DNA of 9,141 bases from Anaerolineae bacterium (GTDB lineage: Bacteria; Chloroflexota; Anaerolineae; 4572-78; J111): the NCBI GenBank assembly GCA_020433785.1, contig JAGRCC010000689.1, positions 1-9,141 of the forward strand, given 5' to 3'. Shown one piece after another: positions 1 to 7,310 of this stretch. The translations under genes and the position numbers were made by a program. The first letter of the stretch is position 1. The number at the start of each line of letters is the position of its first letter. Below the pieces are notes generated by a model that ran no database searches, had not been told where the DNA came from, and saw only the letters and a list, made by a program, of their open reading frames with translations.

Positions 1-3000
1 CTTCATAACCATCCATGACCGGCATCCGCATGTCCATCCAAATCAGGTGAGGTTTCCACTGCTGCCATAGGGCGATGGCGTCCTGACCGTTGACGGCCTC
101 TTTTACCGCAAAACCAAGAGGGGTTAAAAGTTTTCTCACTAACTGCCGGTTTGTCTCGCTGTCATCAACCACTAAAATTCGAAAATGAGGCTGGTTTGGG
201 GCCAGACCTATTACGCGGCGGTCTCGACTTTCCGTTTTGACCTGGCCGGCCTGGGCCAAAGAGGCCTTAATATCAAACGTGAATAGGGTACCTTGCCCCA
301 GTTCACTAGCAGCCGTTAACTCACCACCCATCAACTGCACGAATTGATAACTAATCGTCAGGCCCAAGCCGGTTCCTTCGTTCGAACTCTGCCCGGTGCT
401 AGTCTGGACAAACGCATCGAAGACCGTGGCCAACTCTTCCGGCGCGATCCCCGGGCCGGTATCTTCCACTTCAAAATACAAGCTGATGGCCGGCTGAGTC
501 CCGTGAAAAGGGCTTTGCCCACCATTGGATGGATCTCGATGACCCCAAATGCGCAAATTAACCCCGCCCGCCTCGGTAAATTTGAGGGCGTTATTTAGAA
601 GGTTGATAAGAACCTGCCGCAGTTTGACTTCATCGGTGCGGATAAACTGGGGCAGCGCGGTTCGCTCAACGGTTAGCCGCAACTTTTTTGATTGCGCCCG
701 CAGCCGGAACATATCCTCCAGATCGTCGAGCATTTGGTAGAGATCGAAATCATTTTCGTTAAGTGTAGTTCGGCCTGACTCGATTTTTGAGAGCGACAAC
801 ACGTTGTTGATCAGCGTCAGTAAATGCTCTCCGCTGCGGTTGATGATACGCAAATTTTCTTCATACTCAGCAGGCAGCGCTGGACCGTTGCGGCCGGTAT
901 TTTTCATCATCAACTGCGAAAAACCAATGATGGCATTCAGCGGGGTCCGGAGTTCGTGGCTCATATTGGATAGAAACTCACTTTTGGCCTGGTTAGCAGC
1001 TTCGGCGGCCTGTCGTGCCTGCTCCAACTCGGTGATGTCGTGGTAAATGACCAGGATCGCTACCTGGTCTTCATCGATCATAACCGGGACGCCCAATATT
1101 TCCACATCGACCAGCGATCCGTCTTTGCGACTTCGCCGGTCGATGGCCCGTACCGGTTTGCCATGACTGACCTGCTGGCCGTAAGTAACTGCTTGAGTAT
1201 GAAGCGCGTCGTTGGCAACTAATTCGTGAACGCTTCGCCCGATGGCTTCATCTTGCGTATAGCCAAATAGCTTTTCTGCCGCCGGGTTCCAGGAGGTTAC
1301 CTCGAAGGTATTGGGCTTAACCATCACCGTTGCCACGGGACTGTTAAATAACAGCGCTTCAAAAGTCTGTTTTTCACGGCGGATGTCTTGATGGAGGCGC
1401 GCATTTTGAATGGCGCCGGCGGCCTGATTGGCAAAGATTTGCAGAATTTTGGCATCTTCATCGGTGTAGGCGCTCACTTGATGATTATCAACCCCCAGCA
1501 TACCGATGAGTTTAGAACCAACAAATAGTGGAACCCCCATCCAGCCTCGAATTTGTTGGTCGCCGACCCAGATTTTATCGTAAGGTGGTTCGTGTAAATC
1601 GGGGATGATCATTGGCGCCTGCCGCCTAAACACCTGCGCTGCCGGATCGTCGCTGGTTAGCGGAATATGCGCCCCAATCCAACGTGCCGGCAGATTGGCG
1701 CTGGCAAAAAGAACCAGATCCGGCCCATCTTGCAAGGATAAACCGGCGCTGTCATAGTCGATGACATTGCGGAGTTCCTCCATAATTTTATCGAGAACGG
1801 TTTGTAAATTCAAACTGCTGCTCACGGCGGCGGCGACTTGCCGCAAACTTTCAGCCATTTGGCGCTGGTGGTGCTCTTCCTCAAACAGCCGGGCTACCTC
1901 AATAGTTCCAGCCAATTGCCCGGCGATGGTTTCAGCCAGGCGCATTTCAGCCGAAGTAAAAACCCGGTTGGGATCGGTGGTATCCAGCCCAATGGTGCCG
2001 ATGACCTCACCGCGGGCCAGCAGCGGCACAATCATAATGCATTCAGTCTGCCGCGCCGCCATAATATCGTGGATAGACGCCAGAAGTGGGTTGGTACGGG
2101 CCTTGGGAACCACAATCGACTGCTTGGTTTCAAGAACTTTTTGAGTGGCCAGATTCCCTTTTATCGGCAAAATAATCCCTTTAGCACTGGTCTCTGTTTG
2201 GTTTTTAGAATAGTCGGCCACCACCTCCAGGTGGGTGTAGTCGTCATTGAGCAAAGTGATGCCGCAATTTCTGGCATTGAACGCTAGCACCATTTCTTGG
2301 GCTACAATTTCTAATGCGGCCGGTAAATCGGTTACCGTGGCTACAGTTTGGGTAACATTGTTAAGTAAGGCCAATTCACCTACCCGCTGGGCCAACTCAT
2401 CATGCGCGTTTTGAATTACCTGCTCGGCCCGTTTGCGGTCAGTAATATCGAGCACAAAGCCGATAAGTTTAACGACTTTGCCCTCCAAGCTCAGCGGCTG
2501 ACCTCTAGACGTAGCATAATTGATGCGGCCGTCCGGGTGAAGATGGCGTAGCTCGATATTGTAGGTTGTGCCTTTGTTTTGGGCCTGGGCAAAACTTTTA
2601 ATCAGCAGAGCCGCATCGTCCGGATGCACCACTTTTAAGTAATCCTCGAATGAGGGTGCTTCAGCTTGGGGATTAAGCCCGGTTATGCGGAACATCTCTT
2701 CCGACCAGGTGAATTTTTCCGAAGCCAAGTCAAATTCCCAACTACCCAACTGAGCTAGCTTCTGCGTCTCCACCAGGCGGTGTTCGCTCTCTTTGAGCGC
2801 CTCCTCTGCATGCTGTCGGCGGGCAATATCTTCTTTAAGGGTGTCGTTGAGTTGTTCTAGTTTAGCGGTACGTTCGGTGACCAACTCCTCTAGATGATCC
2901 CGATGCCGGCGTAATTCGGCGACCGTGGTTTGAAGTTGGGCCGCCATCAAACCGAACGACTGAGCTAACTGCCCCACTTCATCATGGCGTTCAGCCGCCA

Positions 3001-4216
3001 ACGTGATTGAGGCGCCAATATCGGCCTGCCAGGTCTCAGTTGCCAACTGCCGAGTGGCCTCGTTTAACTGTAAAATGGGTCGCGTAATCCAAAGCGAGAG
3101 CAAGATACCCATACTAATAGCGGCCGCCAACCCTAACAACGATAAGGACAGGGTAGTGTAAAAGTTACGGTTGATTTGTCCCATAAAATCTGAACGGGGA
3201 ACAACGACGACAATCAGCCAATCAAGGCCCAACTTATCTGAAAATGGCGTGATTTCCAGAAAGTAATCACGCTCTTCAAACTCAAACAGGAGTTGTTGCG
3301 CCTGTCCTATCTCGGCCAGGTTTCCGAACTGCGCCATCAGATAATCGACGCTGGCCTGCACCAGAGGATCTTGACTGTTGAGGGCGCTGGGTGGCTGCTG
3401 GCCAGATTGATCGGCCACAAGTAACCCTGCGGTGGTTGACGAGGCCACGAGACCCCCATTCCGTTCGATAATGAAGGCCTGTCCGGTCTGACCGATCTCC
3501 AAACTGCTCAGAAAGGCGTTGGTCTGCGCCAGCGCAATTTCTGTGCCCAGCACTCCTTGCAGCGTCCCGCTGTTATCATAGAGGGGATAGCTGGCTGTGA
3601 CCGACGCTGTGCGATTGGTAAATTCTAAAAAAACGTCACTCCAGGTAGGCCGCCCCGCCCGTTCGGCGGCCACGTACCACGGGCGAATCCGGGCATCGTA
3701 ATTGGGCGCGGCGCTGAGGAGTTCGGTTCGTTGCCCCTGGTCATCAGTTGCATAAATTTCGTAAGCGCCGGGTTTGAAGTCATCGGTTACTTCGATGGTA
3801 AATTGGCTGCCGCCCTCTCTCACCCGCCCGGCTCCAATAAAGCCCCCCAGATTATTGCCCAGGTAAATGTAGCTCACCTTATCAAATTCCTGAATCTGAT
3901 GCCAAAAGTACATTTCAAGCTGAGCCGTGTCTTCAGCATCGATCAGGCCGGTTCGGATGTTATCGGCGTTGAGCTCATTAACGAGAACGGGGATTTCTAA
4001 GTAGCTGCGTAATTGTTGGTCTATTCGAGCGGCAGTTTCCCCTTGCAGTTGGTGTGCCAGATCGTTGACGGCTCGTTGGCTGCCGGTAAAAGATAGATAA
4101 CTGACCAAGGCGACGGTCACCGTAACCGGGATGACAAATAAAATAATGAGGTAGGTCCGTATGGATAACTGACCCAAAAATTTTGCCAGCCATCGCCTAA
4201 ATGATTGTTCCAACAT
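1..4216 (-). CDS. Membrane hybrid sensor histidine kinase, dCache-HAMP-PAS-GAF-GAF-PAS-HisKA-HATPase-REC (3' end off-window)
   Basis: The reading frame is open from ATG at 4216 to base 1, giving 1405 residues, and it leaves the window inside a receiver domain. Domains in order, read by hand translation: TM1 about 22-43; periplasmic double Cache about 45-345, with an RPWY motif at 178-181 and the typical closing WLIVVVVPRSDF; TM2 about 350-376; HAMP about 374-428; coiled coil about 428-485; PAS/PAC about 486-600, ending DITDRKRAE; GAF1 about 615-770; GAF2 about 795-940; PAS about 950-1065; HisKA with phospho-acceptor His1087 in SHELRTPL; HATPase_c with N-box NLLNNALKFT (1205-1214), G1 DTGPG (1252-1256) and G2 GTGLGL (1281-1286); receiver from about 1345 with acidic pair Asp1351-Asp1352 and phospho-Asp1395 in MDMRMPVMDG. 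All catalytic residues seen are intact, so it should autophosphorylate and pass phosphate to its own receiver. Its start lies 2 bases after the upstream kinase stop. More receiver or Hpt domains may follow beyond base 1. The ligand is unknown. Architecture is confident; identity of the pathway is not. Confidence 0.95.
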   Translation of the reverse strand, partial: MLEQSFRRWLAKFLGQLSIRTYLIILFVIPVTVTVALVSYLSFTGSQRAVNDLAHQLQGETAARIDQQLRSYLEIPVLVNELNADNIRTGLIDAEDTAQLEMYFWHQIQEFDKVSYIYLGNNLGGFIGAGRVREGGSQFTIEVTDDFKPGAYEIYATDDQGQRTELLSAAPNYDARIRPWYVAAERAGRPTWSDVFLEFTNRTASVTASYPLYDNSGTLQGVLGTEIALAQTNAFLSSLEIGQTGQAFIIERNGGLVASSTTAGLLVADQSGQQPPSALNSQDPLVQASVDYLMAQFGNLAEIGQAQQLLFEFEERDYFLEITPFSDKLGLDWLIVVVVPRSDFMGQINRNFYTTLSLSLLGLAAAISMGILLSLWITRPILQLNEATRQLATETWQADIGASITLAAERHDEVGQLAQSFGLMAAQLQTTVAELRRHRDHLEELVTERTAKLEQLNDTLKEDIARRQHAEEALKESEHRLVETQKLAQLGSWEFDLASEKFTWSEEMFRITGLNPQAEAPSFEDYLKVVHPDDAALLIKSFAQAQNKGTTYNIELRHLHPDGRINYATSRGQPLSLEGKVVKLIGFVLDITDRKRAEQVIQNAHDELAQRVGELALLNNVTQTVATVTDLPAALEIVAQEMVLAFNARNCGITLLNDDYTHLEVVADYSKNQTETSAKGIILPIKGNLATQKVLETKQSIVVPKARTNPLLASIHDIMAARQTECIMIVPLLARGEVIGTIGLDTTDPNRVFTSAEMRLAETIAGQLAGTIEVARLFEEEHHQRQMAESLRQVAAAVSSSLNLQTVLDKIMEELRNVIDYDSAGLSLQDGPDLVLFASANLPARWIGAHIPLTSDDPAAQVFRRQAPMIIPDLHEPPYDKIWVGDQQIRGWMGVPLFVGSKLIGMLGVDNHQVSAYTDEDAKILQIFANQAAGAIQNARLHQDIRREKQTFEALLFNSPVATVMVKPNTFEVTSWNPAAEKLFGYTQDEAIGRSVHELVANDALHTQAVTYGQQVSHGKPVRAIDRRSRKDGSLVDVEILGVPVMIDEDQVAILVIYHDITELEQARQAAEAANQAKSEFLSNMSHELRTPLNAIIGFSQLMMKNTGRNGPALPAEYEENLRIINRSGEHLLTLINNVLSLSKIESGRTTLNENDFDLYQMLDDLEDMFRLRAQSKKLRLTVERTALPQFIRTDEVKLRQVLINLLNNALKFTEAGGVNLRIWGHRDPSNGGQSPFHGTQPAISLYFEVEDTGPGIAPEELATVFDAFVQTSTGQSSNEGTGLGLTISYQFVQLMGGELTAASELGQGTLFTFDIKASLAQAGQVKTESRDRRVIGLAPNQPHFRILVVDDSETNRQLVRKLLTPLGFAVKEAVNGQDAIALWQQWKPHLIWMDMRMPVMDGYE

Positions 4217-4218
4217 AA

Positions 4219-5538
4219 CTAATCCTGGATGCTTGAGGAACGTTTGGTGACCTCGGCCGGCAGCCGCACCGTAAAGCGTGAACCTTGCCCTAACTCACTG
4301 GCGACGGTGATGTCGCCATCCATCAGCCGGCACAAATCGTGCGTGATAGCCAATCCCAGACCGATCCCGCCATATTTGCGCCGGGTGGACATATCAACTT
4401 GGGTAAACGCCTCGAAGATATGATCCACTTGCTCCGGCGACATGCCGATACCGGTATCGCTGACCTGGAAGATGACCATTTCTGGGGCCGGATGGGGTTC
4501 GCGGTGAACCGTGAGTTGGACTGTTCCATTCTGGGTGAATTTAGCCGCATTGTCTAATACATTGCGCAAAATTTGCCTGACTCGAACCGGGTCAGCTTTC
4601 ATGGTACCCAAATTTTCAGCCAAATCAACCTCAAGAATATTATTATTGGCGGTCAGCGTGGCTTGAACTTGCCCCACGACATCTTCAACCAGAGTCTTGA
4701 CTAAAAGGGGTTCGATTTGGAGGACCAGCTTATCGGCTTGGAGTTTGGCAATGTCGAGTATCTCGTTGACCAGCAGTAGCAAATGCTCGCCGGCGCTTTG
4801 AATTTTGAGCAGGTCCGCCTCAAACTCTTCGTAACCCAGTTCGGTGGCGTCTTCGTGGAGCAGTTGGGCGTAGCCTAAAATCGCACTCAGTGGCGTGCGC
4901 AGTTCGTGGCTCATGTTAGCCAGAAAAGAAGTTTTAGCCTGGCTGGCCGCTTCGGCCGCCTCCTTGGCCTGGGCCAGATCGATGTGACTTTTTTCTAAAT
5001 TGGCATAGAGCTCGGCCAACTCCTGGCGATTAATCTCCACCGTTTGAATATCACGATAGGAACGCAGCGCACCCATCACCGTGGTCAGTAGTTTTTCGCG
5101 GGTCAACTCGGTTTTGACCTTGTAATCATTGATATCGTAATCCATGATCACGGCTTCTTCCGGGGCATGGCCCGGTTGGCCGGTTCGTAATACAATCCGC
5201 ACCAGCCGGTTTTTGAGAATGTTGCGGATGTAACTGGCCACCTTTAAACCGGAGTCGTTTTCTTCCATCACAATATCCAGCAAAATCAGCGCTGTATCGG
5301 GATGGGCTTCGATCAGCTGCTGAGCCTGTTCAGCCGAGTACGCCGAGATGAATTGCAGCGGTTTGTCCTCGAACTTGAATTTTTGCAAGGCCAGCCGGGC
5401 CACCTGATGCGCTTCGGCTTTATCATCGACCAGCATGACTTTCCAGGTGTCAATTTTATCAATCGGTTCGTTTTGAACATTATCGACAAAAGTGAGTTGA
5501 TCGTCTTCAAGGTTTGGCTCGCCTGAATGTTGAGTCAT
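4219..5538 (-). CDS. Soluble receiver-histidine kinase fusion protein (REC-HisKA-HATPase_c)
   Basis: This 439-residue protein has no signal peptide or membrane segment and should be cytosolic. The N-terminal receiver (about 31-150) has the acidic pair Asp38-Asp39, phospho-acceptor Asp88 in [10 protein letters not shown], switch Thr119 in RTGQPG, and Lys140 in NDYK. The RTGQPGxAPE...DYDINDYK pattern is, from memory, typical of receivers that precede a DUF3369 domain. Here only the first linker residues (about 147-168) remain before a short coiled coil (about 170-205). HisKA follows with His211 in SHELRTPL, then HATPase_c with N-box [11 protein letters not shown] (325-335), G1 DTGIG (361-365), an F-box around 375-378 and G2 GGIGLGL (390-396). 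All transmitter residues are present. It is first in an operon with the long membrane kinase. A receiver ahead of a kinase suggests that phosphorylation of Asp88, perhaps by the neighbour, tunes its kinase activity. That partner choice is inference. The start is supported by an AAGGA ribosome site. Confidence 0.95.
   Translation of the reverse strand: MTQHSGEPNLEDDQLTFVDNVQNEPIDKIDTWKVMLVDDKAEAHQVARLALQKFKFEDKPLQFISAYSAEQAQQLIEAHPDTALILLDIVMEENDSGLKVASYIRNILKNRLVRIVLRTGQPGHAPEEAVIMDYDINDYKVKTELTREKLLTTVMGALRSYRDIQTVEINRQELAELYANLEKSHIDLAQAKEAAEAASQAKTSFLANMSHELRTPLSAILGYAQLLHEDATELGYEEFEADLLKIQSAGEHLLLLVNEILDIAKLQADKLVLQIEPLLVKTLVEDVVGQVQATLTANNNILEVDLAENLGTMKADPVRVRQILRNVLDNAAKFTQNGTVQLTVHREPHPAPEMVIFQVSDTGIGMSPEQVDHIFEAFTQVDMSTRRKYGGIGLGLAITHDLCRLMDGDITVASELGQGSRFTVRLPAEVTKRSSSIQD
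4223..4226 (-). promoter_or_regulatory. Ribosome binding site of the long hybrid kinase, overlapping the end of the upstream gene
   Basis: On the minus strand AGGA (4226-4223) lies 6 bases before ATG 4216. It sits in the last codons of the upstream kinase, whose TAG occupies 4221-4219. A ribosome ending the first gene would finish at the initiation site of the second, so translational coupling is likely. This also supports ATG 4216 as the true start. Confidence 0.6.
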
Positions 5539-5545
5539 TACTTTA

Positions 5546-5550
5546 TCCTT
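5546..5550 (-). promoter_or_regulatory. Ribosome binding site of the REC-kinase gene
   Basis: On the minus strand AAGGA (5550-5546) precedes ATG 5538 by 7 bases. This is a strong Shine-Dalgarno at ordinary spacing and fixes the start of the REC-kinase gene. Confidence 0.75.
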
Positions 5551-5588
5551 AGGCTAGATAAATTTTTTATAAGCTGTTGGCTGACATC

Positions 5589-5609
5589 GGCGCCTACGTT
5601 TAGGGGGCC
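5589..5609 (-). other. Imperfect hairpin in the leader of the kinase operon
   Basis: On the minus strand the arm GGCCCCCTA (5609-5601) faces TAGGCGCC (5596-5589) across an AACG loop. Seven pairs form, with one C/C mismatch and one bulged C. It would lie near +12 to +32 of the transcript from the predicted kinase promoter. No U tract follows, so it does not look like an intrinsic terminator. It might be a protein-binding site on DNA, an mRNA-stabilising element, or chance in a GC-rich patch. Confidence 0.3.
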
Positions 5610-5627
5610 GTTGGGGTGTGATTTCAA

Positions 5628-5656
5628 ATTATACTTTCCTCATTTTACCATGAAAA
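5628..5656 (-). promoter_or_regulatory. Predicted sigma70-type promoter of the two-kinase operon
   Basis: On the minus strand a -35 box TTTTCA (5656-5651, 4 of 6 to consensus) and a perfect -10 TATAAT (5633-5628) are separated by exactly 17 bases. The start of transcription would be near 5621, giving a leader of about 83 bases before ATG 5538. An A/T tract (TTATTTTTTAATTT on the plus strand, 5662-5675) lies just upstream of the -35, about where an UP element would sit (-41 to -54). Confidence 0.6.
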
Positions 5657-5689
5657 GGGACTTATTTTTTAATTTGGTCTAAGGAAAAG

Positions 5690-5718
5690 TTGCCAAACTG
5701 GCTAAGGCGGGTCATAAT
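5690..5718 (+). promoter_or_regulatory. Predicted sigma70-type promoter of the acyl-CoA synthetase
   Basis: A -35 box TTGCCA (5690-5695, 5 of 6) and a -10 box CATAAT (5713-5718, 5 of 6) are separated by 17 bases. Transcription would begin near 5725, leaving a leader of roughly 25 bases before ATG 5751. The -35 overlaps a short inverted repeat (GCCA-AAC-TGGC, 5692-5702), and CTAAGG occurs at 5679-5684 and again at 5702-5707. Either could be an operator, but neither is strong. Confidence 0.6.
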
Positions 5719-5739
5719 TGCCCTCAAAAAGGTTTAGAC

Positions 5740-5744
5740 AAGGA
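5740..5744 (+). promoter_or_regulatory. Ribosome binding site deciding the acyl-CoA synthetase start
   Basis: AAGGA lies 6 bases before ATG 5751. The alternative in-frame TTG at 5718 has no such site and its first base is the last base of the predicted -10 box, so it would be upstream of the transcript. The ATG at 5751 is therefore preferred. Confidence 0.7.
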
Positions 5745-5750
5745 CGTCTC

Positions 5751-7304
5751 ATGCTGAATTTATCAATTTCATTGGAAGAAAGTGCTCGTCGATGGCCTGG
5801 TAAAACTGCCCTTGTTTTTGGGAAAACCCGGCTAAGTTACGCCCAACTTAACGGAGCAGCCAATCAGGTGGCCAATGGCCTCACCGACTTGGGCATCGGC
5901 CCCGGCGAGAAGGTGGCGCTCAGCTGCCCGAACTTGCCCTACTTTGCCATCGTGTATTACGGTATTCTCAAAACGGGAGCCACGGTGGTGCCCCTCAATG
6001 TCCTGTTTAAACGGCGCGAAGTGGCCTACCACTTAATCGATTCTCAGGCCAAAGCTTACTTTTGTTTTCAGGGAACGCCCCAACTGCCGATGGGGCAAGA
6101 AGGTTACGCCGGTTTCAATGAAGCCCCCTCGTGCCGCCACTTTTTTATGATCACCGCCGACCCGACCGCCCCCTCTCCCATCGAACAGACGACCACCCTA
6201 AGTTTGTTAATGAATAACCGCTCTGCCGGTTTCGACCCCGTCCAGACTCAAACCGACGACAGCGCCGTGGTTCTCTATACGTCCGGCACCACCGGCCAGC
6301 CCAAAGGGGCAACATTGAGCCACGCCAACATGTTCTTCAACGCCCTGATCAGCAGCCAGATGCTGCAACTGTCAGCCGGCGATACCGCCCTGATCGTCCT
6401 GCCACTATTTCACTCCTTCGGGCAAACGGTCTTAATGAACGCCGGGATCTACGCCGGCATGACTAACGTCCTCCTACCCCGGTTCGACCCCGACGCCGTG
6501 CTGGACGCCATGCAAAACGAAAATGTGTCGGTCTTCTGCGGCGTGCCGACCATGTATTGGGCGCTGCTTAATCACCCTCAGGCTAACAACTATGATCTGG
6601 ATAAGATTGCCCGGAATTTGCGTATTTGCGTCTCCGGCGGATCATCACTGCCGGTTGAGGTTTTGCGGGGGTTCGAAGAGAAATTCAACGTGCCGATCCT
6701 GGAAGGTTACGGTTTATCGGAAACTTCGCCGGTGGCGTCCTTCAATCATCTGGATCGAGAGCGCAAGCCCGGCTCAATTGGCACGCCGATTTGGGGCATC
6801 GAGATGCGCGTGGTCGATGTCAATGATCAACCCCTTCCAACCGGCGAGCGCGGCGAAATTGTCATCCGGGGTCACAATGTCATGAAAGGTTACTACAATC
6901 GCCCCAACGACACCGCCGAGGCCATTCGCAACGACTGGTTCCACACCGGTGATGTCGGCGTGATGGACGAGGATGGCTATTTCTACATTGTTGACCGCCT
7001 CAAAGATATGATCATTCGCAGCGGTTTTAGCGTTTATCCCCGTGAGATTGAAGATGTGTTGCTCACCCATCCGGCCATCTCGCTGGCGGCGGTCATCGGC
7101 GTGCCGCATGAAGAAGTTGGCGAGGAGATCAAAGCCTACATCATTCTCAACAAGGACGCCGCGGCTACCCCGGAGGAGATCATCGCCTGGAGCCAAGAAA
7201 ATATGGCCGGCCACAAATACCCGCGCCTGGTCGAGATCACCGACTCATTGCCGATGACGGCGACCGGGAAAATTTTGAAGAAGGAATTAAGGGCAAGAGG
7301 GTAG
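5751..7304 (+). CDS. Acyl-CoA synthetase (AMP-forming), long-chain fatty acid-CoA ligase type
   Basis: This 517-residue protein belongs to the ANL adenylating superfamily. It would activate a carboxylic acid, probably a fatty acid, with ATP to an acyl-adenylate and then to acyl-CoA in the cytosol. Motifs, numbered from ATG 5751: the phosphate-binding loop YTSGTTGQPKG (176-186); LPLFHSFGQT (217-226), usual in fatty acyl ligases; GYGLSET (319-325); WFHTGD (396-401), whose Asp401 contacts ribose; the hinge region DRLKDMI (415-421); SGFSVYP (424-430) in the small domain; and the C-terminal TGKILKK with catalytic Lys507. No key residue is missing. It has no signal peptide. Length is slightly below that of Escherichia coli FadD (561) and normal for the short FadD-like group. 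Chain length preference cannot be read from sequence; a medium-chain or aromatic acid substrate is possible. It has its own promoter, is divergent from the kinase operon, and ends 6 bases from the stop of the converging ABC ATPase gene. Confidence 0.93.
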   Translation: MLNLSISLEESARRWPGKTALVFGKTRLSYAQLNGAANQVANGLTDLGIGPGEKVALSCPNLPYFAIVYYGILKTGATVVPLNVLFKRREVAYHLIDSQAKAYFCFQGTPQLPMGQEGYAGFNEAPSCRHFFMITADPTAPSPIEQTTTLSLLMNNRSAGFDPVQTQTDDSAVVLYTSGTTGQPKGATLSHANMFFNALISSQMLQLSAGDTALIVLPLFHSFGQTVLMNAGIYAGMTNVLLPRFDPDAVLDAMQNENVSVFCGVPTMYWALLNHPQANNYDLDKIARNLRICVSGGSSLPVEVLRGFEEKFNVPILEGYGLSETSPVASFNHLDRERKPGSIGTPIWGIEMRVVDVNDQPLPTGERGEIVIRGHNVMKGYYNRPNDTAEAIRNDWFHTGDVGVMDEDGYFYIVDRLKDMIIRSGFSVYPREIEDVLLTHPAISLAAVIGVPHEEVGEEIKAYIILNKDAAATPEEIIAWSQENMAGHKYPRLVEITDSLPMTATGKILKKELRARG

Positions 7305-7310
7305 AGACGA

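Noticed and set aside
1761..2287. Overlapping plus-strand open frames of 127 and 149 codons
   Set aside because: Both are antisense to the GAF domains of the long hybrid kinase, whose minus-strand frame is uninterrupted and full of conserved motifs.
1330..2420. Phytochrome-like or cyclic-nucleotide-binding identity of the GAF domains
   Set aside because: No CH chromophore dyad and no NKFDE-type motif is visible.
3978..4193. Separate small minus-strand gene of 71 codons
   Set aside because: It is an out-of-frame reading of the TM1 and early Cache region of the hybrid kinase, which starts at 4216 in another frame.
5718..5750. TTG at 5718 as the start of the acyl-CoA synthetase
   Set aside because: It overlaps the predicted -10 box, lacks a ribosome site and adds 11 residues without family support; ATG 5751 has AAGGA 6 bases upstream.
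6774..7214. 146-codon open frame on the minus strand inside the acyl-CoA synthetase
   Set aside because: It lies wholly antisense to conserved adenylation motifs, has no ribosome site or recognisable domain, and is explained by codon bias of the real gene.
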